NCBI GenBank assembly: GCA_947447845.1
Contig: CANFNO010000055.1
Coordinates: forward strand, 1 to 10,047
Origin: Burkholderiales bacterium
GTDB taxonomy: Bacteria > Pseudomonadota > Gammaproteobacteria > Burkholderiales > Burkholderiaceae
Direction: 5' to 3'
Length of the DNA: 10,047 bases
Positions 1 through 7,660 of this stretch are shown piece by piece (position 1 is the stretch's first letter; each line of letters opens with the position of its first letter). Below the pieces are notes generated by a model. The model searched no databases. It saw nothing but the letters and a program-made list of their open reading frames with translations, and was not told the origin of the DNA. The translations under genes were made by a program, and so were the position numbers.

Positions 1-685
1 GCGCGTGGATTACCTGCCCACCTACGCTGCTATGCAGGCCTTCAATGAAAGGCGCAATCTGGATTCTGAGGCGCCGGCAGATGACCAACTCTGGGTGTGC
101 GAACACCCACCGGTCTACACGCAGGGACTCGCTGGTAAACCTGAACATATCTTCAACCCGGCCAACATCCCGGTGGTGCAGACCAATCGGGGAGGTCAGG
201 TCACCTTCCACGGGCCCGGCCAGATCGTGGCCTACCCGCTCATTGATCTCAAGCGCGCTGGCTATTTCGTTAAAGAATATGTGTACCGCATTGAAGAGGC
301 ACTGATCCGTACCCTCTTGCACTTTGGCGTGACCGGGCACCGGGTCGCTGGCGCGCCCGGCATTTACGTGCGTCTGGATGACCCCGCCGGACACGCGCCG
401 CTGGCGAACCGGCCACGCAAACAGGACGCTGGCGCAACAGCGTCTGACCCGGACTTCACCGGCCTAGGCAAGATCGCAGCGTTGGGCATCAAGGTCAGTC
501 GCAATTGCACATACCACGGTCTGGCGCTCAATGTGGCAATGGACCTGGAACCCTTCCAGCGCATCAACCCTTGCGGCCACGTGGCCTTGCAAACCGTGGA
601 CCTTTCTACAATCGGCTACTCGGTCAGTTGGCAAGATGCCGCTGACGTACTGAGCCACAAGCTCGTCACTTATCTCGCGCCATAA
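1..685 (+). CDS. lipB: Octanoyltransferase LipB, 5' end cut off by the window
   Basis: Transfers the octanoyl group from octanoyl-acyl carrier protein to lipoyl domains in the cytoplasm, the first step of lipoate assembly. The reading frame is open to the left edge (first full codon at position 2). The GTG at position 5 is probably an internal valine, because LipB proteins carry about ten residues before the [10 protein letters not shown] segment. Counting from that GTG, the family signature [12 protein letters not shown] lies at 62-73, the catalytic lysine is K156 (GKIAALG) and the acyl-accepting cysteine is C190 (NPCGH). About 30 residues (roughly 123-153), rich in Pro, Ala, Asp and Arg, sit between the YV strand and the catalytic lysine, where E. 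coli LipB has only a few. All catalytic parts are present, so the protein should be active. lipA follows after 24 nt, as expected for a lipBA operon. Confidence 0.96.
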   Translation, partial: RVDYLPTYAAMQAFNERRNLDSEAPADDQLWVCEHPPVYTQGLAGKPEHIFNPANIPVVQTNRGGQVTFHGPGQIVAYPLIDLKRAGYFVKEYVYRIEEALIRTLLHFGVTGHRVAGAPGIYVRLDDPAGHAPLANRPRKQDAGATASDPDFTGLGKIAALGIKVSRNCTYHGLALNVAMDLEPFQRINPCGHVALQTVDLSTIGYSVSWQDAADVLSHKLVTYLAP

Positions 686-709
686 CGCGCAATCACCTGC
701 CCACACACC

Positions 710-1711
710 ATGAGCCACAGTGAAGAAACCAGTAACCCGACGGTACGGGACGTCCAAAGCACGGAGGAGTACAACCCTCTGGCCAAACAAAAGGCTGCGG
801 CCAAGCTGTCGCGCATTCCAATCAAGGTGCAGGCCGGTGAAGTGCTGAAGAAGCCGGAGTGGATCCGCGTCAAGGCGGGTTCACCTTCCACGCGTTTTTA
901 CGAAATTAAGGACGTCCTGCGCAGCAACAAGCTAGTAACCGTCTGCGAAGAAGCCAGTTGCCCGAACATCGGCGAATGTTTTGGCAAGGGCACGGCCACC
1001 TTCATGATCATGGGCGACAAGTGCACGCGCCGCTGCCCGTTTTGCGACGTAGGCCATGGCCGCCCGGACCCGTTGGACGTCAACGAACCCGACAACCTGG
1101 CCAAGACCATTGCCCAACTTAAGCTCAGCTATGTGGTGATTACCAGTGTGGACCGCGACGACCTGCGTGATGGTGGTGCCGGCCACTTTGTGGAATGCAT
1201 CGCCAAGACGCGCGCGCTGTCACCCAAGACGCAAATCGAAGTGCTGGTGCCCGACTTCCGTGGCCGCGATGACCGCGCGCTGGAGATTTTGAAAGCCGCG
1301 CCGCCGGACGTGATGAACCACAACCTGGAAACCATTCCCCGTTTGTATAAGGAGGCACGGCCGGGCTCGGACTACCAGTTCTCGCTCAATCTACTCAAGA
1401 AATTCAAAGCGCTGTTCCCTGACGTCACCACCAAGAGCGGCCTGATGGTTGGATTGGGCGAGACCGACGAAGAGATTTTGGAAGTCATGCGCGACATGCG
1501 TGCGCACAACGTCGAGATGCTGACCATTGGCCAGTACCTCGCACCCTCCACCAGCCATCTGCCGGTGCGCCGCTATGTGCACCCTGACGTTTTCAAAATG
1601 TTTGAGGCGGAAGCCTACAAAATGGGCTTCAAGCACGCCGCAGTGGGTGCCATGGTGCGCAGCAGCTACCACGCTGATCAGCAGGCCCATTCCGCTTCAA
1701 CGAAGTCGTAA
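710..1711 (+). CDS. lipA: Lipoyl synthase LipA (radical SAM)
   Basis: Inserts two sulfur atoms at C6 and C8 of the protein-bound octanoyl chain made by LipB. The 333-residue product has the full set of cluster ligands. The auxiliary 4Fe-4S cluster uses C79, C84 and C90 ([12 protein letters not shown]), with the C-terminal RSSY motif at 317-320 supplying a serine ligand. The radical-SAM cluster uses C105, C109 and C112 (CTRRCPFC). The [17 protein letters not shown] and NHNLET segments are also typical. The first 60 residues are the N-terminal extension expected in proteobacterial LipA. The ATG at 710 is the first in frame. It has no clear Shine-Dalgarno sequence upstream, so translation may be coupled to lipB, which ends 24 nt earlier. 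Confidence 0.98.
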   Translation: MSHSEETSNPTVRDVQSTEEYNPLAKQKAAAKLSRIPIKVQAGEVLKKPEWIRVKAGSPSTRFYEIKDVLRSNKLVTVCEEASCPNIGECFGKGTATFMIMGDKCTRRCPFCDVGHGRPDPLDVNEPDNLAKTIAQLKLSYVVITSVDRDDLRDGGAGHFVECIAKTRALSPKTQIEVLVPDFRGRDDRALEILKAAPPDVMNHNLETIPRLYKEARPGSDYQFSLNLLKKFKALFPDVTTKSGLMVGLGETDEEILEVMRDMRAHNVEMLTIGQYLAPSTSHLPVRRYVHPDVFKMFEAEAYKMGFKHAAVGAMVRSSYHADQQAHSASTKS

Positions 1712-1714
1712 CCC

Positions 1715-1729
1715 GCGCGAAGTTCGCGT
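1715..1729. terminator. Small GC-rich palindrome between convergent lipA and lysR
   Basis: In the 30 nt between the stops of lipA (+) and the LysR gene (-) lies the palindrome CGCGAA-G-TTCGCG (1716-1728), extended by a possible G-U pair at 1715/1729. As RNA it could form a short stem with a tight loop on either strand, in a place where a shared bidirectional terminator would sit. It has no U-run on either side and the stem is short, so intrinsic termination is doubtful. Confidence 0.25.
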
Positions 1730-1741
1730 CAAAGTTACGGT

Positions 1742-2641
1742 TCAAGCCGCCATCAGACCCGCAATCACACGCCGCAGCCATTGGGAGCCAGGATCGTTGT
1801 GAAAGCGCTCATGCCAGTGCTGTTTGACGTCGTATTGCGGTAGCTGGAACGGCACCGGGAAGATCTTGACCGCAGCGCGTCCCTGCAGCACATCCGCCAG
1901 TCGCTCGGGGATGGTGAGGATCAGGTCGGTGTGCTCCACCACCAGGGCTGCACCAATGAAGTTGGGAATGTTGAGCGATATCTTGCGCTTGATCCCCATG
2001 CGTTGAATCTCCTGATCCAGGATCAGCGGCGCCGCGCCCGAAGAGCTGACAACGGCATGGTGCTCGCTGGCGAATTGCTCCAGCCGCAATTCCTTCTGGA
2101 TGCGCGGATGACGGGCGCTGACCATGCAGGCAAACTGCTGCGAGAACAGCACGTTCTGGTAGAAGCCCGCTTCCAGCTGGGGCATCAAGCCCAGCGCCAG
2201 ATCAGCCTCGCCACTCTCTAACAACCTGGCTATGTCACTGGAAAGCGGCAGCACGTCAATGCGGATATGCGGGGCCGTGGTACGCAGTGCTTCCCAGAGT
2301 TTGGGAAGGAGCACCAGTTGACTGATGTCCGTCATACAGATGCGAAACAGGCGTTTGGAGGTGGCCGGGTCAAAGCTGTTTTGCTGGCCCATGACTACTT
2401 CCAGAGCTTCGAGCACGCCGCGCACCGGGCGCACCAGGTTATCTCCAAAGGGTGTGGGCTCCATGCCGCCGGAGGTGCGCACAAAGAGCGGATCGCCAAA
2501 GTGATGGCGTAGCTTGGAAAGAGCCACACTCACCGCCGGTTGGCCCAAGTCCAGACTGACTGCAGCCTCGGTCACGCTGCGCGTCTTGTAGATCGCGTCA
2601 AACACCTGCAGCAAGCGGATTTCAATCGTGTCGATGGCCAT
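1742..2641 (-). CDS. LysR-type transcriptional regulator of the gentisate operon (NagR/NahR/DntR-like)
   Basis: A 299-residue LysR-family regulator, full length. The winged helix-turn-helix is at about residues 10-65 (SVTEAAVSLDLGQPAVSVAL, then KLRHHFGDPLFVRT and GMEPTPFG). The effector-binding domain runs from about 90 to the end, with the segments FRICMTDISQLVLLPKL and ADLALGLMPQLEAGFYQ. These resemble the corresponding parts of NagR, NahR and DntR, regulators that respond to salicylate-type aromatic acids. It is divergent from the gentisate dioxygenase gene, and the 117-bp gap contains a perfect LysR-type palindrome whose edge is 17 bp from this start codon, so activation of the catabolic genes and autorepression are both expected. 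The start is the ATG at 2641; its ribosome-binding site is weak (AAAGA). The effector, perhaps 3-hydroxybenzoate or gentisate, cannot be read from sequence. Confidence 0.93.
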   Translation of the reverse strand: MAIDTIEIRLLQVFDAIYKTRSVTEAAVSLDLGQPAVSVALSKLRHHFGDPLFVRTSGGMEPTPFGDNLVRPVRGVLEALEVVMGQQNSFDPATSKRLFRICMTDISQLVLLPKLWEALRTTAPHIRIDVLPLSSDIARLLESGEADLALGLMPQLEAGFYQNVLFSQQFACMVSARHPRIQKELRLEQFASEHHAVVSSSGAAPLILDQEIQRMGIKRKISLNIPNFIGAALVVEHTDLILTIPERLADVLQGRAAVKIFPVPFQLPQYDVKQHWHERFHNDPGSQWLRRVIAGLMAA

Positions 2642-2658
2642 GTCTTTGAATGGAGTCT

Positions 2659-2675
2659 TATTCGAATTTCGAATA
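2659..2675. promoter_or_regulatory. LysR-type operator, perfect 17-bp palindrome
   Basis: TATTCGAA-T-TTCGAATA is a perfect 8-bp inverted repeat around one base. It fits the general LysR rule T-N11-A and the ATTC-N7-GAAT form seen in NahR/NagR-type sites. Its centre (2667) is 92 bp before the dioxygenase ATG and 26 bp upstream of the regulator's own ATG. It is the only strong palindrome in the divergent gap, so it is the likely recognition site of the adjacent LysR protein. Seen directly in the sequence; binding is inferred. Confidence 0.75.
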
Positions 2676-2696
2676 CGCCATATTAAGCGCCTTGCA

Positions 2697-2725
2697 TTGT
2701 CACGACAGCAACGGGCTTTTACGCT
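2697..2725 (+). promoter_or_regulatory. Candidate -35/-10 for the gentisate operon
   Basis: TTGTCA at 2697-2702 matches five of six -35 consensus bases. After 17 bp comes TACGCT at 2720-2725, a poor -10 with three of six matches, as expected for an activator-dependent promoter. The implied start near 2732 puts the LysR palindrome centre at about -65, the usual place for a LysR recognition site. Other -10 choices in this gap are possible. Confidence 0.35.
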
Positions 2726-2758
2726 TGCGCCCTATTCCAACAACGCTGTGGAGACTGC

Positions 2759-3805
2759 ATGTCCTTACCTGAACTGGGCCGCCTTGAAGACCTGCCCCAA
2801 GACTACCGCGACGACCTGACCGCGCAAAACCTGGTGCCTCTGTGGCCCAGTCTGCGTGCCGTGCTGCCACCGGGCAAGCCCACACCGCGCACCCGCGCCA
2901 CCGCCTGGAATTACCAGGCCCTGCGCCCGCTGCTGCTCAAGGCCGGTGAACTCACCCCCATGGAAAAAGCCGAACGCCGCGTGCTGGTGCTCGCCAATCC
3001 CGGCCACGGTCTGGAAAAGATGCAGGCCAGTTCCACCATTTATCTCGGCATGCAACTGTTGCTGCCCGGCGAATGGGCGCCAGCTCACCGCCACACACCG
3101 AATGCGGTGCGCATGATTGTGGAAGGCGAAGGCGCTTACACCACGGTAGACGGTGAAAAGTGCCTGATGCAACGCGGCGACCTGATCCTCACGCCCACCG
3201 GCCTTTGGCACGAACACGGCCACGACGGCGACAAGCCTGTGGTCTGGCTGGATGTGCTGGACCTGCCCATGGTCTATTACATGGAAGCCTCGTATGTCAC
3301 CGAAGGCAAGCCCCAGACCGTCAGCGGCGATGCAGCCGGTCTGGCTTACCAGCGCGGTGGCGTGGTGCCCGCGCCCATGTTCGAGCGCAATGGAAGCGCC
3401 TTCCCCATGCTGCGCTACCCCTGGGTGGATGTGCGCACCGCGCTGCAAACCCTGGCCCGCACCCAGCCCGAGATCGAGGCCGTGCAAGTCGCCTACATCA
3501 ACCCCGAAACCGGCGGCGATGCGCAAAAGATTCTGGGCTTCTCGGCTCTGATGTTGCGCCCCGGTGAAACCCTGAAGATGCCGGCCCGCTCCACCGCCAT
3601 GGTGTTCCACATCATCGAAGGCGGCGCTTCCGTCACGGCAGACGCCAGCAGCTTTGCGCTGGGCGAGGCCGATACCTGCTGCATTCCGGGCTACACGCCG
3701 ATCACCCTGGTGAACGCTTCTGCGACCGAAGCCTCGTATGTGTTCATGGCCGACGACGCACCGCTGCAGAAAAAGCTCGGCGTTTACGAAGTCCGCAACG
3801 CCTAA
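2759..3805 (+). CDS. Gentisate 1,2-dioxygenase (bicupin)
   Basis: Opens the ring of gentisate (2,5-dihydroxybenzoate) with O2 to give maleylpyruvate, using one Fe(II), in the cytoplasm. The 348-residue protein is a bicupin. The N-terminal cupin has the iron ligands H110 and H112 (PAHRHTPNAVRMIVEGEG) and H151 (GLWHEH). The C-terminal cupin (about 260-330) lacks the HxH pair and is presumably structural. The segments YPWVDV (220-225) and YINPETGGDA (247-256) are typical of gentisate dioxygenases and less so of 1-hydroxy-2-naphthoate or salicylate dioxygenases. The ATG is preceded by GGAG at 2750-2753, five nt away. It is the first gene of the + strand operon. The related symbols nagI, gdoA and xlnE are used in different species, so none is assigned. 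Substrate preference among substituted gentisates is not visible. Confidence 0.94.
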   Translation: MSLPELGRLEDLPQDYRDDLTAQNLVPLWPSLRAVLPPGKPTPRTRATAWNYQALRPLLLKAGELTPMEKAERRVLVLANPGHGLEKMQASSTIYLGMQLLLPGEWAPAHRHTPNAVRMIVEGEGAYTTVDGEKCLMQRGDLILTPTGLWHEHGHDGDKPVVWLDVLDLPMVYYMEASYVTEGKPQTVSGDAAGLAYQRGGVVPAPMFERNGSAFPMLRYPWVDVRTALQTLARTQPEIEAVQVAYINPETGGDAQKILGFSALMLRPGETLKMPARSTAMVFHIIEGGASVTADASSFALGEADTCCIPGYTPITLVNASATEASYVFMADDAPLQKKLGVYEVRNA

Positions 3806-3835
3806 TCAGCGCACCCTTTTTACAGAAACACCCCT

Positions 3836-4540
3836 ATGACCCAATACACCTTCGCCCCCGCCCCCGTGTTCTCTCTGCCCGTTGTGGGCACGGACGCCCG
3901 CTTCCCCGTGAAGCGCATCTTCTGCGTGGGCCGCAACTACCACGCCCACGCCGTCGAAATGGGCCGCCCGGTGGACAAATCCACCATGAAGCCTTTCTAC
4001 TTTCTCAAGGACGCCAGCGCCCTGGTCGAGTCCGGCGCCACCGTCCCCTACCCTGCCGGTACCAGCAACTACCACTATGAAATGGAACTGGTCGTCGCCA
4101 TCGGCGCTGAAGGTTTCCGAGTCAAAGAGTCAGACGCTGCCAGCCTGATTTACGGCTACGCCGCCGGTCTGGACATGACCCGGCGCGATCTGCAACTGGT
4201 CGCCCGTGATCAGGGTCGTCCCTGGGACTTGGGCAAGAACTTCGAAAAATCCGCCGTCTGCACGCCGCTGGTGCCTCAGGGCTCGCTGGGCGTGCTGCAG
4301 TCCGGCGCGATTGCACTGCAAGTCAACGGCACGCCCAAACAAACCGCCGATTTGTCGCAACTGATCTGGAACATCCCCGAACTGCTGGCCGACCTGTCGC
4401 AGTACTACCACCTGCAGCCCGGCGACCTGATTTACACCGGCACCCCGGAAGGCGTGGGCGCCGTCGTCAGCGGTGACGTGATCACCGGCCAGATCGCGCA
4501 AGTCGGCTCGGTACAGCTGACCATCGGCGCCGCCGAGTAA
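3836..4540 (+). CDS. nagK: Fumarylpyruvate hydrolase (FAH family, NagK-like)
   Basis: Splits fumarylpyruvate into fumarate and pyruvate, the last step of the gentisate route. The 234-residue product is a compact single-domain member of the fumarylacetoacetate hydrolase family. [15 protein letters not shown] (29-43) is the N-terminal signature. The divalent-metal ligands are E82 and E84 (YEMEL) and D113 ([10 protein letters not shown]). K134 and K138 lie in the following lid segment, and TGTPEGVG (201-208) is the C-terminal substrate loop. The gene starts 30 nt after the dioxygenase and has no strong ribosome-binding site. Next to a gentisate dioxygenase and a maleylpyruvate isomerase, fumarylpyruvate is a much better substrate assignment than fumarylacetoacetate. 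The symbol follows the Ralstonia U2 naming and is by similarity. Confidence 0.9.
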   Translation: MTQYTFAPAPVFSLPVVGTDARFPVKRIFCVGRNYHAHAVEMGRPVDKSTMKPFYFLKDASALVESGATVPYPAGTSNYHYEMELVVAIGAEGFRVKESDAASLIYGYAAGLDMTRRDLQLVARDQGRPWDLGKNFEKSAVCTPLVPQGSLGVLQSGAIALQVNGTPKQTADLSQLIWNIPELLADLSQYYHLQPGDLIYTGTPEGVGAVVSGDVITGQIAQVGSVQLTIGAAE

Positions 4541-4562
4541 GCCAAAAACCCAAGGAGACAAG

Positions 4563-5771
4563 ATGACACAGCACACTCCCGCCGCATTGCCGGTATTGGT
4601 TTCCGGCGGCGGCATTGGCGGCCTGGCCGCGGCGCTGGCTCTGGTGCGCCAGGGTTTTGAGGTCACGGTGTTCGAGCAGGCACCGGAGATTGGCGAAATC
4701 GGCGCCGGCATTCAGCTGGGTCCCAATGCCTTCCACGCCTTTGACGCTTTGGGCGTGGGCGACAAGGCGCGTGGCCGCGCGGTCTACACCGACTACATGG
4801 TGATGCACGACGCGCTGGACGAATACCAGGTCGGCAAGATCCCCACGGGTGAGGCGTTCCTCAAGCGCTTTGGCAACCCTTACGCCGTGATCCACCGCGT
4901 GGACATCCATTTGTCGCTGCTCGAAGGCGCCAAAGAGACCGGGAAGGTTCAGTTCCTCACCAGCACCCGCATCGTGCGCGTCGAGCAGGACGACAACTCG
5001 GTGACCGTGTTTGATCAGAACGGCAAGTCGTATAAAGGCCAGGCCCTGATCGGTGCCGATGGCGGCAAATCGGTGGTGCGCCAGCAGTATGTGAACGACC
5101 CACCGCGCGTCACCGGCCATGTGGTCTACCGCGCCGTGGTCGAGAAAAGAGACTTCCCCGAAAACCTGCAGTGGAACGCCGCCAGCATCTGGGTCGGCCC
5201 CAACTGCCATCTGGTGCACTACCCCCTGCGCGGCGGTGAACAGTACAACGTGGTGGTGACTTTCCACAGCCGCGAGAAGGAAGAATGGGGCGTGACCGAC
5301 GGCAGCAAGGAAGAAGTTCAGAGCTACTTTCAAGGCATCGCCGCCAAGCCGCGCCAGCTGATCGACCTGCCCAAGACCTGGAAGCGCTGGGCCACCGCCG
5401 ACCGCGAGCCGATTGGCAACTGGGTCTATGGCCGCGCCACCATCCTGGGCGACGCCGCCCACCCCACCACGCAGTACATGGCGCAAGGTGCTTGCATGGC
5501 GCTGGAAGACGCCGTCACCCTGGGCGAGGCCCTGCGCGTCACCCAGAACGACTGGCCCAAAGCGCTGGCCCTGTACGAAAAATCGCGCGTGGCACGCACC
5601 GCCCGCATCGTCCTGTCCGGCCGCGAAATGGGCCGCCTGTATCACGCCAAGGGTGTCGAACGTCTGGTGCGCAACAGCCTGTGGAAGGGCCGCACGCCCG
5701 AGCGTTTTTATGACGCGATGGAATGGCTGTATGGCTGGAATGTCGGCAACTGCTTGAATACAGAAAAGTAA
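4563..5771 (+). CDS. 3-hydroxybenzoate 6-hydroxylase, FAD-dependent monooxygenase
   Basis: Predicted to hydroxylate 3-hydroxybenzoate at C6 with NAD(P)H and O2, yielding gentisate for the dioxygenase two genes upstream. The 402-residue protein is a single-component group A flavin monooxygenase: GGGIGG FAD-binding motif at 15-20, E38 for the adenosine ribose, the DG motif (IGADGGKS, 163-170) and the GD motif (GDAAHPTTQ, 296-304). From memory, the Rhodococcus jostii enzyme uses His213, Tyr217 and Gln301; here H216, Y220 and Q304 show the same spacing with a constant offset of three, favouring 3-hydroxybenzoate 6-hydroxylase over salicylate 1-hydroxylase. AAGGAG (4552-4557) lies five nt before the ATG. 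The symbols xlnD, mhbM and nagX are used for relatives; none is assigned. Confidence 0.88.
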   Translation: MTQHTPAALPVLVSGGGIGGLAAALALVRQGFEVTVFEQAPEIGEIGAGIQLGPNAFHAFDALGVGDKARGRAVYTDYMVMHDALDEYQVGKIPTGEAFLKRFGNPYAVIHRVDIHLSLLEGAKETGKVQFLTSTRIVRVEQDDNSVTVFDQNGKSYKGQALIGADGGKSVVRQQYVNDPPRVTGHVVYRAVVEKRDFPENLQWNAASIWVGPNCHLVHYPLRGGEQYNVVVTFHSREKEEWGVTDGSKEEVQSYFQGIAAKPRQLIDLPKTWKRWATADREPIGNWVYGRATILGDAAHPTTQYMAQGACMALEDAVTLGEALRVTQNDWPKALALYEKSRVARTARIVLSGREMGRLYHAKGVERLVRNSLWKGRTPERFYDAMEWLYGWNVGNCLNTEK

Positions 5772-5773
5772 GC

Positions 5774-6412
5774 ATGCAACTCCATAACTTCTTCCGCAGC
5801 GGCACCTCGCACCGCACGCGCATTGCCTTGAACCTCAAGGGCCTGAGCTACGACTATGTGGCTGTGGATCTGCGCAAGAACGCACACCACGGCGAAGACT
5901 TCAAGGCGCTCAACCCGCAAGGTCTGGTGCCCACGCTGGTGGACGGTGACTTGGTGCTGTCCCAGTCCGTCGCCATCATCGAATGGTTGGAAGAGCGCTA
6001 CCCGACGCCCGCGCTCTTACCCACCGACATCAACGACCGCGCCCATGTGCGGGCGCTGGCAGGCATCGTGGGTTGCGATATCCATCCCGTAAACAACAAG
6101 CGCATTCTGGACACGCTGCGCGCCTCGTTTGGCGCCGACGATGCCGCCATCAACCACTGGTGCGGCATCTGGATTAGCGCCGGATTCGCCGCACTGGAAG
6201 CCATGCTGCAGGCCGACAACAACCGTGGCGATTTCTGCTTTGGCAAGGCCCCCGGTCTGGCCGATGTCTACCTGATCCCCCAGGTGGAAAGTGCCCGCCG
6301 CTTCAAGGTGGACCTGACACCGTACCCCGCCATCCTGGCCATCGACAAAGCCTGTAGCGCACTGCCCGCCTTCGCCAAAGCCGCACCCGCTGTGCAGCCC
6401 GACGCTTCCTGA
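5774..6412 (+). CDS. nagL: Maleylpyruvate isomerase, glutathione-dependent (NagL-like)
   Basis: Converts maleylpyruvate to fumarylpyruvate using glutathione as cofactor, the step between the dioxygenase and the hydrolase. The 212-residue protein is a zeta-class glutathione transferase fold: thioredoxin-like domain 1-80 with FFRSGTSHRTRIALN (6-20; S9 near the glutathione thiol), NPQGLVPTL (47-55) and QS at 64-65, then a helical domain. From memory of the Ralstonia NagL structure, substrate-binding arginines are R8, R110 and R176; all three occur here at the same numbers. The frame is open upstream to 5723, but the ATG at 5774 matches the family N-terminus and lies only two nt after the hydroxylase stop. 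It has no clear ribosome-binding site, so translational coupling is likely. The maleylacetoacetate isomerase alternative is disfavoured by context. Confidence 0.9.
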   Translation: MQLHNFFRSGTSHRTRIALNLKGLSYDYVAVDLRKNAHHGEDFKALNPQGLVPTLVDGDLVLSQSVAIIEWLEERYPTPALLPTDINDRAHVRALAGIVGCDIHPVNNKRILDTLRASFGADDAAINHWCGIWISAGFAALEAMLQADNNRGDFCFGKAPGLADVYLIPQVESARRFKVDLTPYPAILAIDKACSALPAFAKAAPAVQPDAS

Positions 6413-6439
6413 ATCCCATAAATACCTGAGGAGAACTCC

Positions 6440-7624
6440 ATGACAACGATTACCAAAAGAAACTTCCTGTCCACCTTGAGCGCTGCCGCCCTGCTGGCGC
6501 TCGGTGCCACTGCCGCCCAAGCCGCTGAGCCCCTGAAAATCGGCATGGTGCTGCCCATGTCCGGACCCTTTGCCTCCTACGGCAAGCAGATTGAGGCGGG
6601 CGCGCGCATCTATCTGGCACAAAACGGTGGCACGTTTTCCGGCCGCAAGGTCGAGCTGATCATCAAGGACGACACCGGTGTGGCGCCCGAGATCAGCAAG
6701 CGCGCCGCGCAGGAGCTGGTGGTCAAAGACAAGGTCGACATCCTCGCCGGTTTTGGCCTGACGCCCTCGGCCTTTGCCGTGGCACCGATTGCCACCGAAG
6801 CCAAGAAGCCCATGATCGTGATGAACGCCGCAACCTCGGCCATCACCACCAAGTCGGAGTACATCCTGCGCGTGTCACACACGCTGCCGCAGGTGACCGC
6901 ACCGATTGCCAGTTGGGCGGCCAAAAACAAGATCAAGAAGGTGTTCACCCTGGTAGCCGACTTCGGCCCCGGCCTGGACGCAGCCGCCCAGTTCAAGAAG
7001 ACCTTCACCGCAGCCGGTGGTGAAGTCGTAGGCGAAGTGCGCACGCCCGTGAAGAGCCCGGACTTCGCCCCGTTCCTGCAAAAGATCAAGGACGCAGCGC
7101 CCGAAGCCGTGTTCCTGTTTGTGCCCCCGGGTGAGCAGACCATTGCCTTTATCAAAGGCTTTGCGGAGCGCGATCTGGCCAAGGCCGGCATCCGCATCAT
7201 TGCGACGGGTGACCTGAGCGATGAGGACATTCTGGACAGCCTGGGCGATGCCGCGCTGGGTGTGGTCAATTCCATGCAATACGCCGAGAGTCACAACTCG
7301 CCCGAGAACAAGGCCTTCACCGCCGCCTTTGCCAAAGCCAACCCGACCATGCGCCCCGGCTACATGGCAGTGGCAGGCTTTGACGGCATGCAGCTGATTG
7401 CCAAGACACTGGAGAAGACCGCTGGCGACGCCGACGGTGACAAATTCATGGCCGCCGCGAAAGGCATGGCCTGGACCAGCCCACGCGGCCCGATCAGCAT
7501 CGACCCGCAAACCCGCGACATCATCCAGACCATTTACATCCGCAAGGTGGAAAAGGTGGCCGGCAAGCTCCAGAACGTGGAGTTCGATCAGGTCGCCAAC
7601 TTCAAAGATCCGGGCAAGCAATAA
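6440..7624 (+). CDS. Periplasmic substrate-binding protein of a HAAT/Liv-type ABC importer
   Basis: A 394-residue secreted binding protein of the LivJ-like, type I periplasmic-binding family. The signal peptide is residues 1-28, with Lys6-Arg7, a hydrophobic stretch at about 9-26 and an AQA-AEP cleavage site. The mature protein begins with LKIGMVLPMSGPFASYGKQ, the usual first strand and ligand loop, and continues with GFGLTPSAFAVAPIA and MNAATSAITTKSEYILR segments. A strong ribosome-binding site (TGAGGAGA, 6427-6434) precedes the ATG. It starts 27 nt after the maleylpyruvate isomerase, in the same direction, and is followed by two permeases and an ATPase. This places the importer in the catabolic operon, so an aromatic acid such as 3-hydroxybenzoate is a more likely ligand than leucine (inference). 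There is no lipobox, so it should be a free periplasmic protein. Confidence 0.92.
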   Translation: MTTITKRNFLSTLSAAALLALGATAAQAAEPLKIGMVLPMSGPFASYGKQIEAGARIYLAQNGGTFSGRKVELIIKDDTGVAPEISKRAAQELVVKDKVDILAGFGLTPSAFAVAPIATEAKKPMIVMNAATSAITTKSEYILRVSHTLPQVTAPIASWAAKNKIKKVFTLVADFGPGLDAAAQFKKTFTAAGGEVVGEVRTPVKSPDFAPFLQKIKDAAPEAVFLFVPPGEQTIAFIKGFAERDLAKAGIRIIATGDLSDEDILDSLGDAALGVVNSMQYAESHNSPENKAFTAAFAKANPTMRPGYMAVAGFDGMQLIAKTLEKTAGDADGDKFMAAAKGMAWTSPRGPISIDPQTRDIIQTIYIRKVEKVAGKLQNVEFDQVANFKDPGKQ

Positions 7625-7660
7625 GCCTGCGACCGTTCCACCACTAAAGCGTTTTCTTTC

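Noticed and set aside
2765..3610. 281-codon antisense frame opposite the gentisate dioxygenase
   Set aside because: Same reason: composition of a reverse-strand shadow, with the sense gene carrying clear cupin motifs.
4482..5645. 387-codon antisense frame opposite the hydroxylase
   Set aside because: It is a shadow of the codon bias of a well-supported flavin monooxygenase gene; its His/Gly/Val-rich composition resembles no protein family and it spans a gene boundary.
5723..5773. Longer maleylpyruvate isomerase starting at 5723
   Set aside because: The extra 17 codons lie inside the hydroxylase gene, and the family N-terminus begins exactly at the ATG at 5774.
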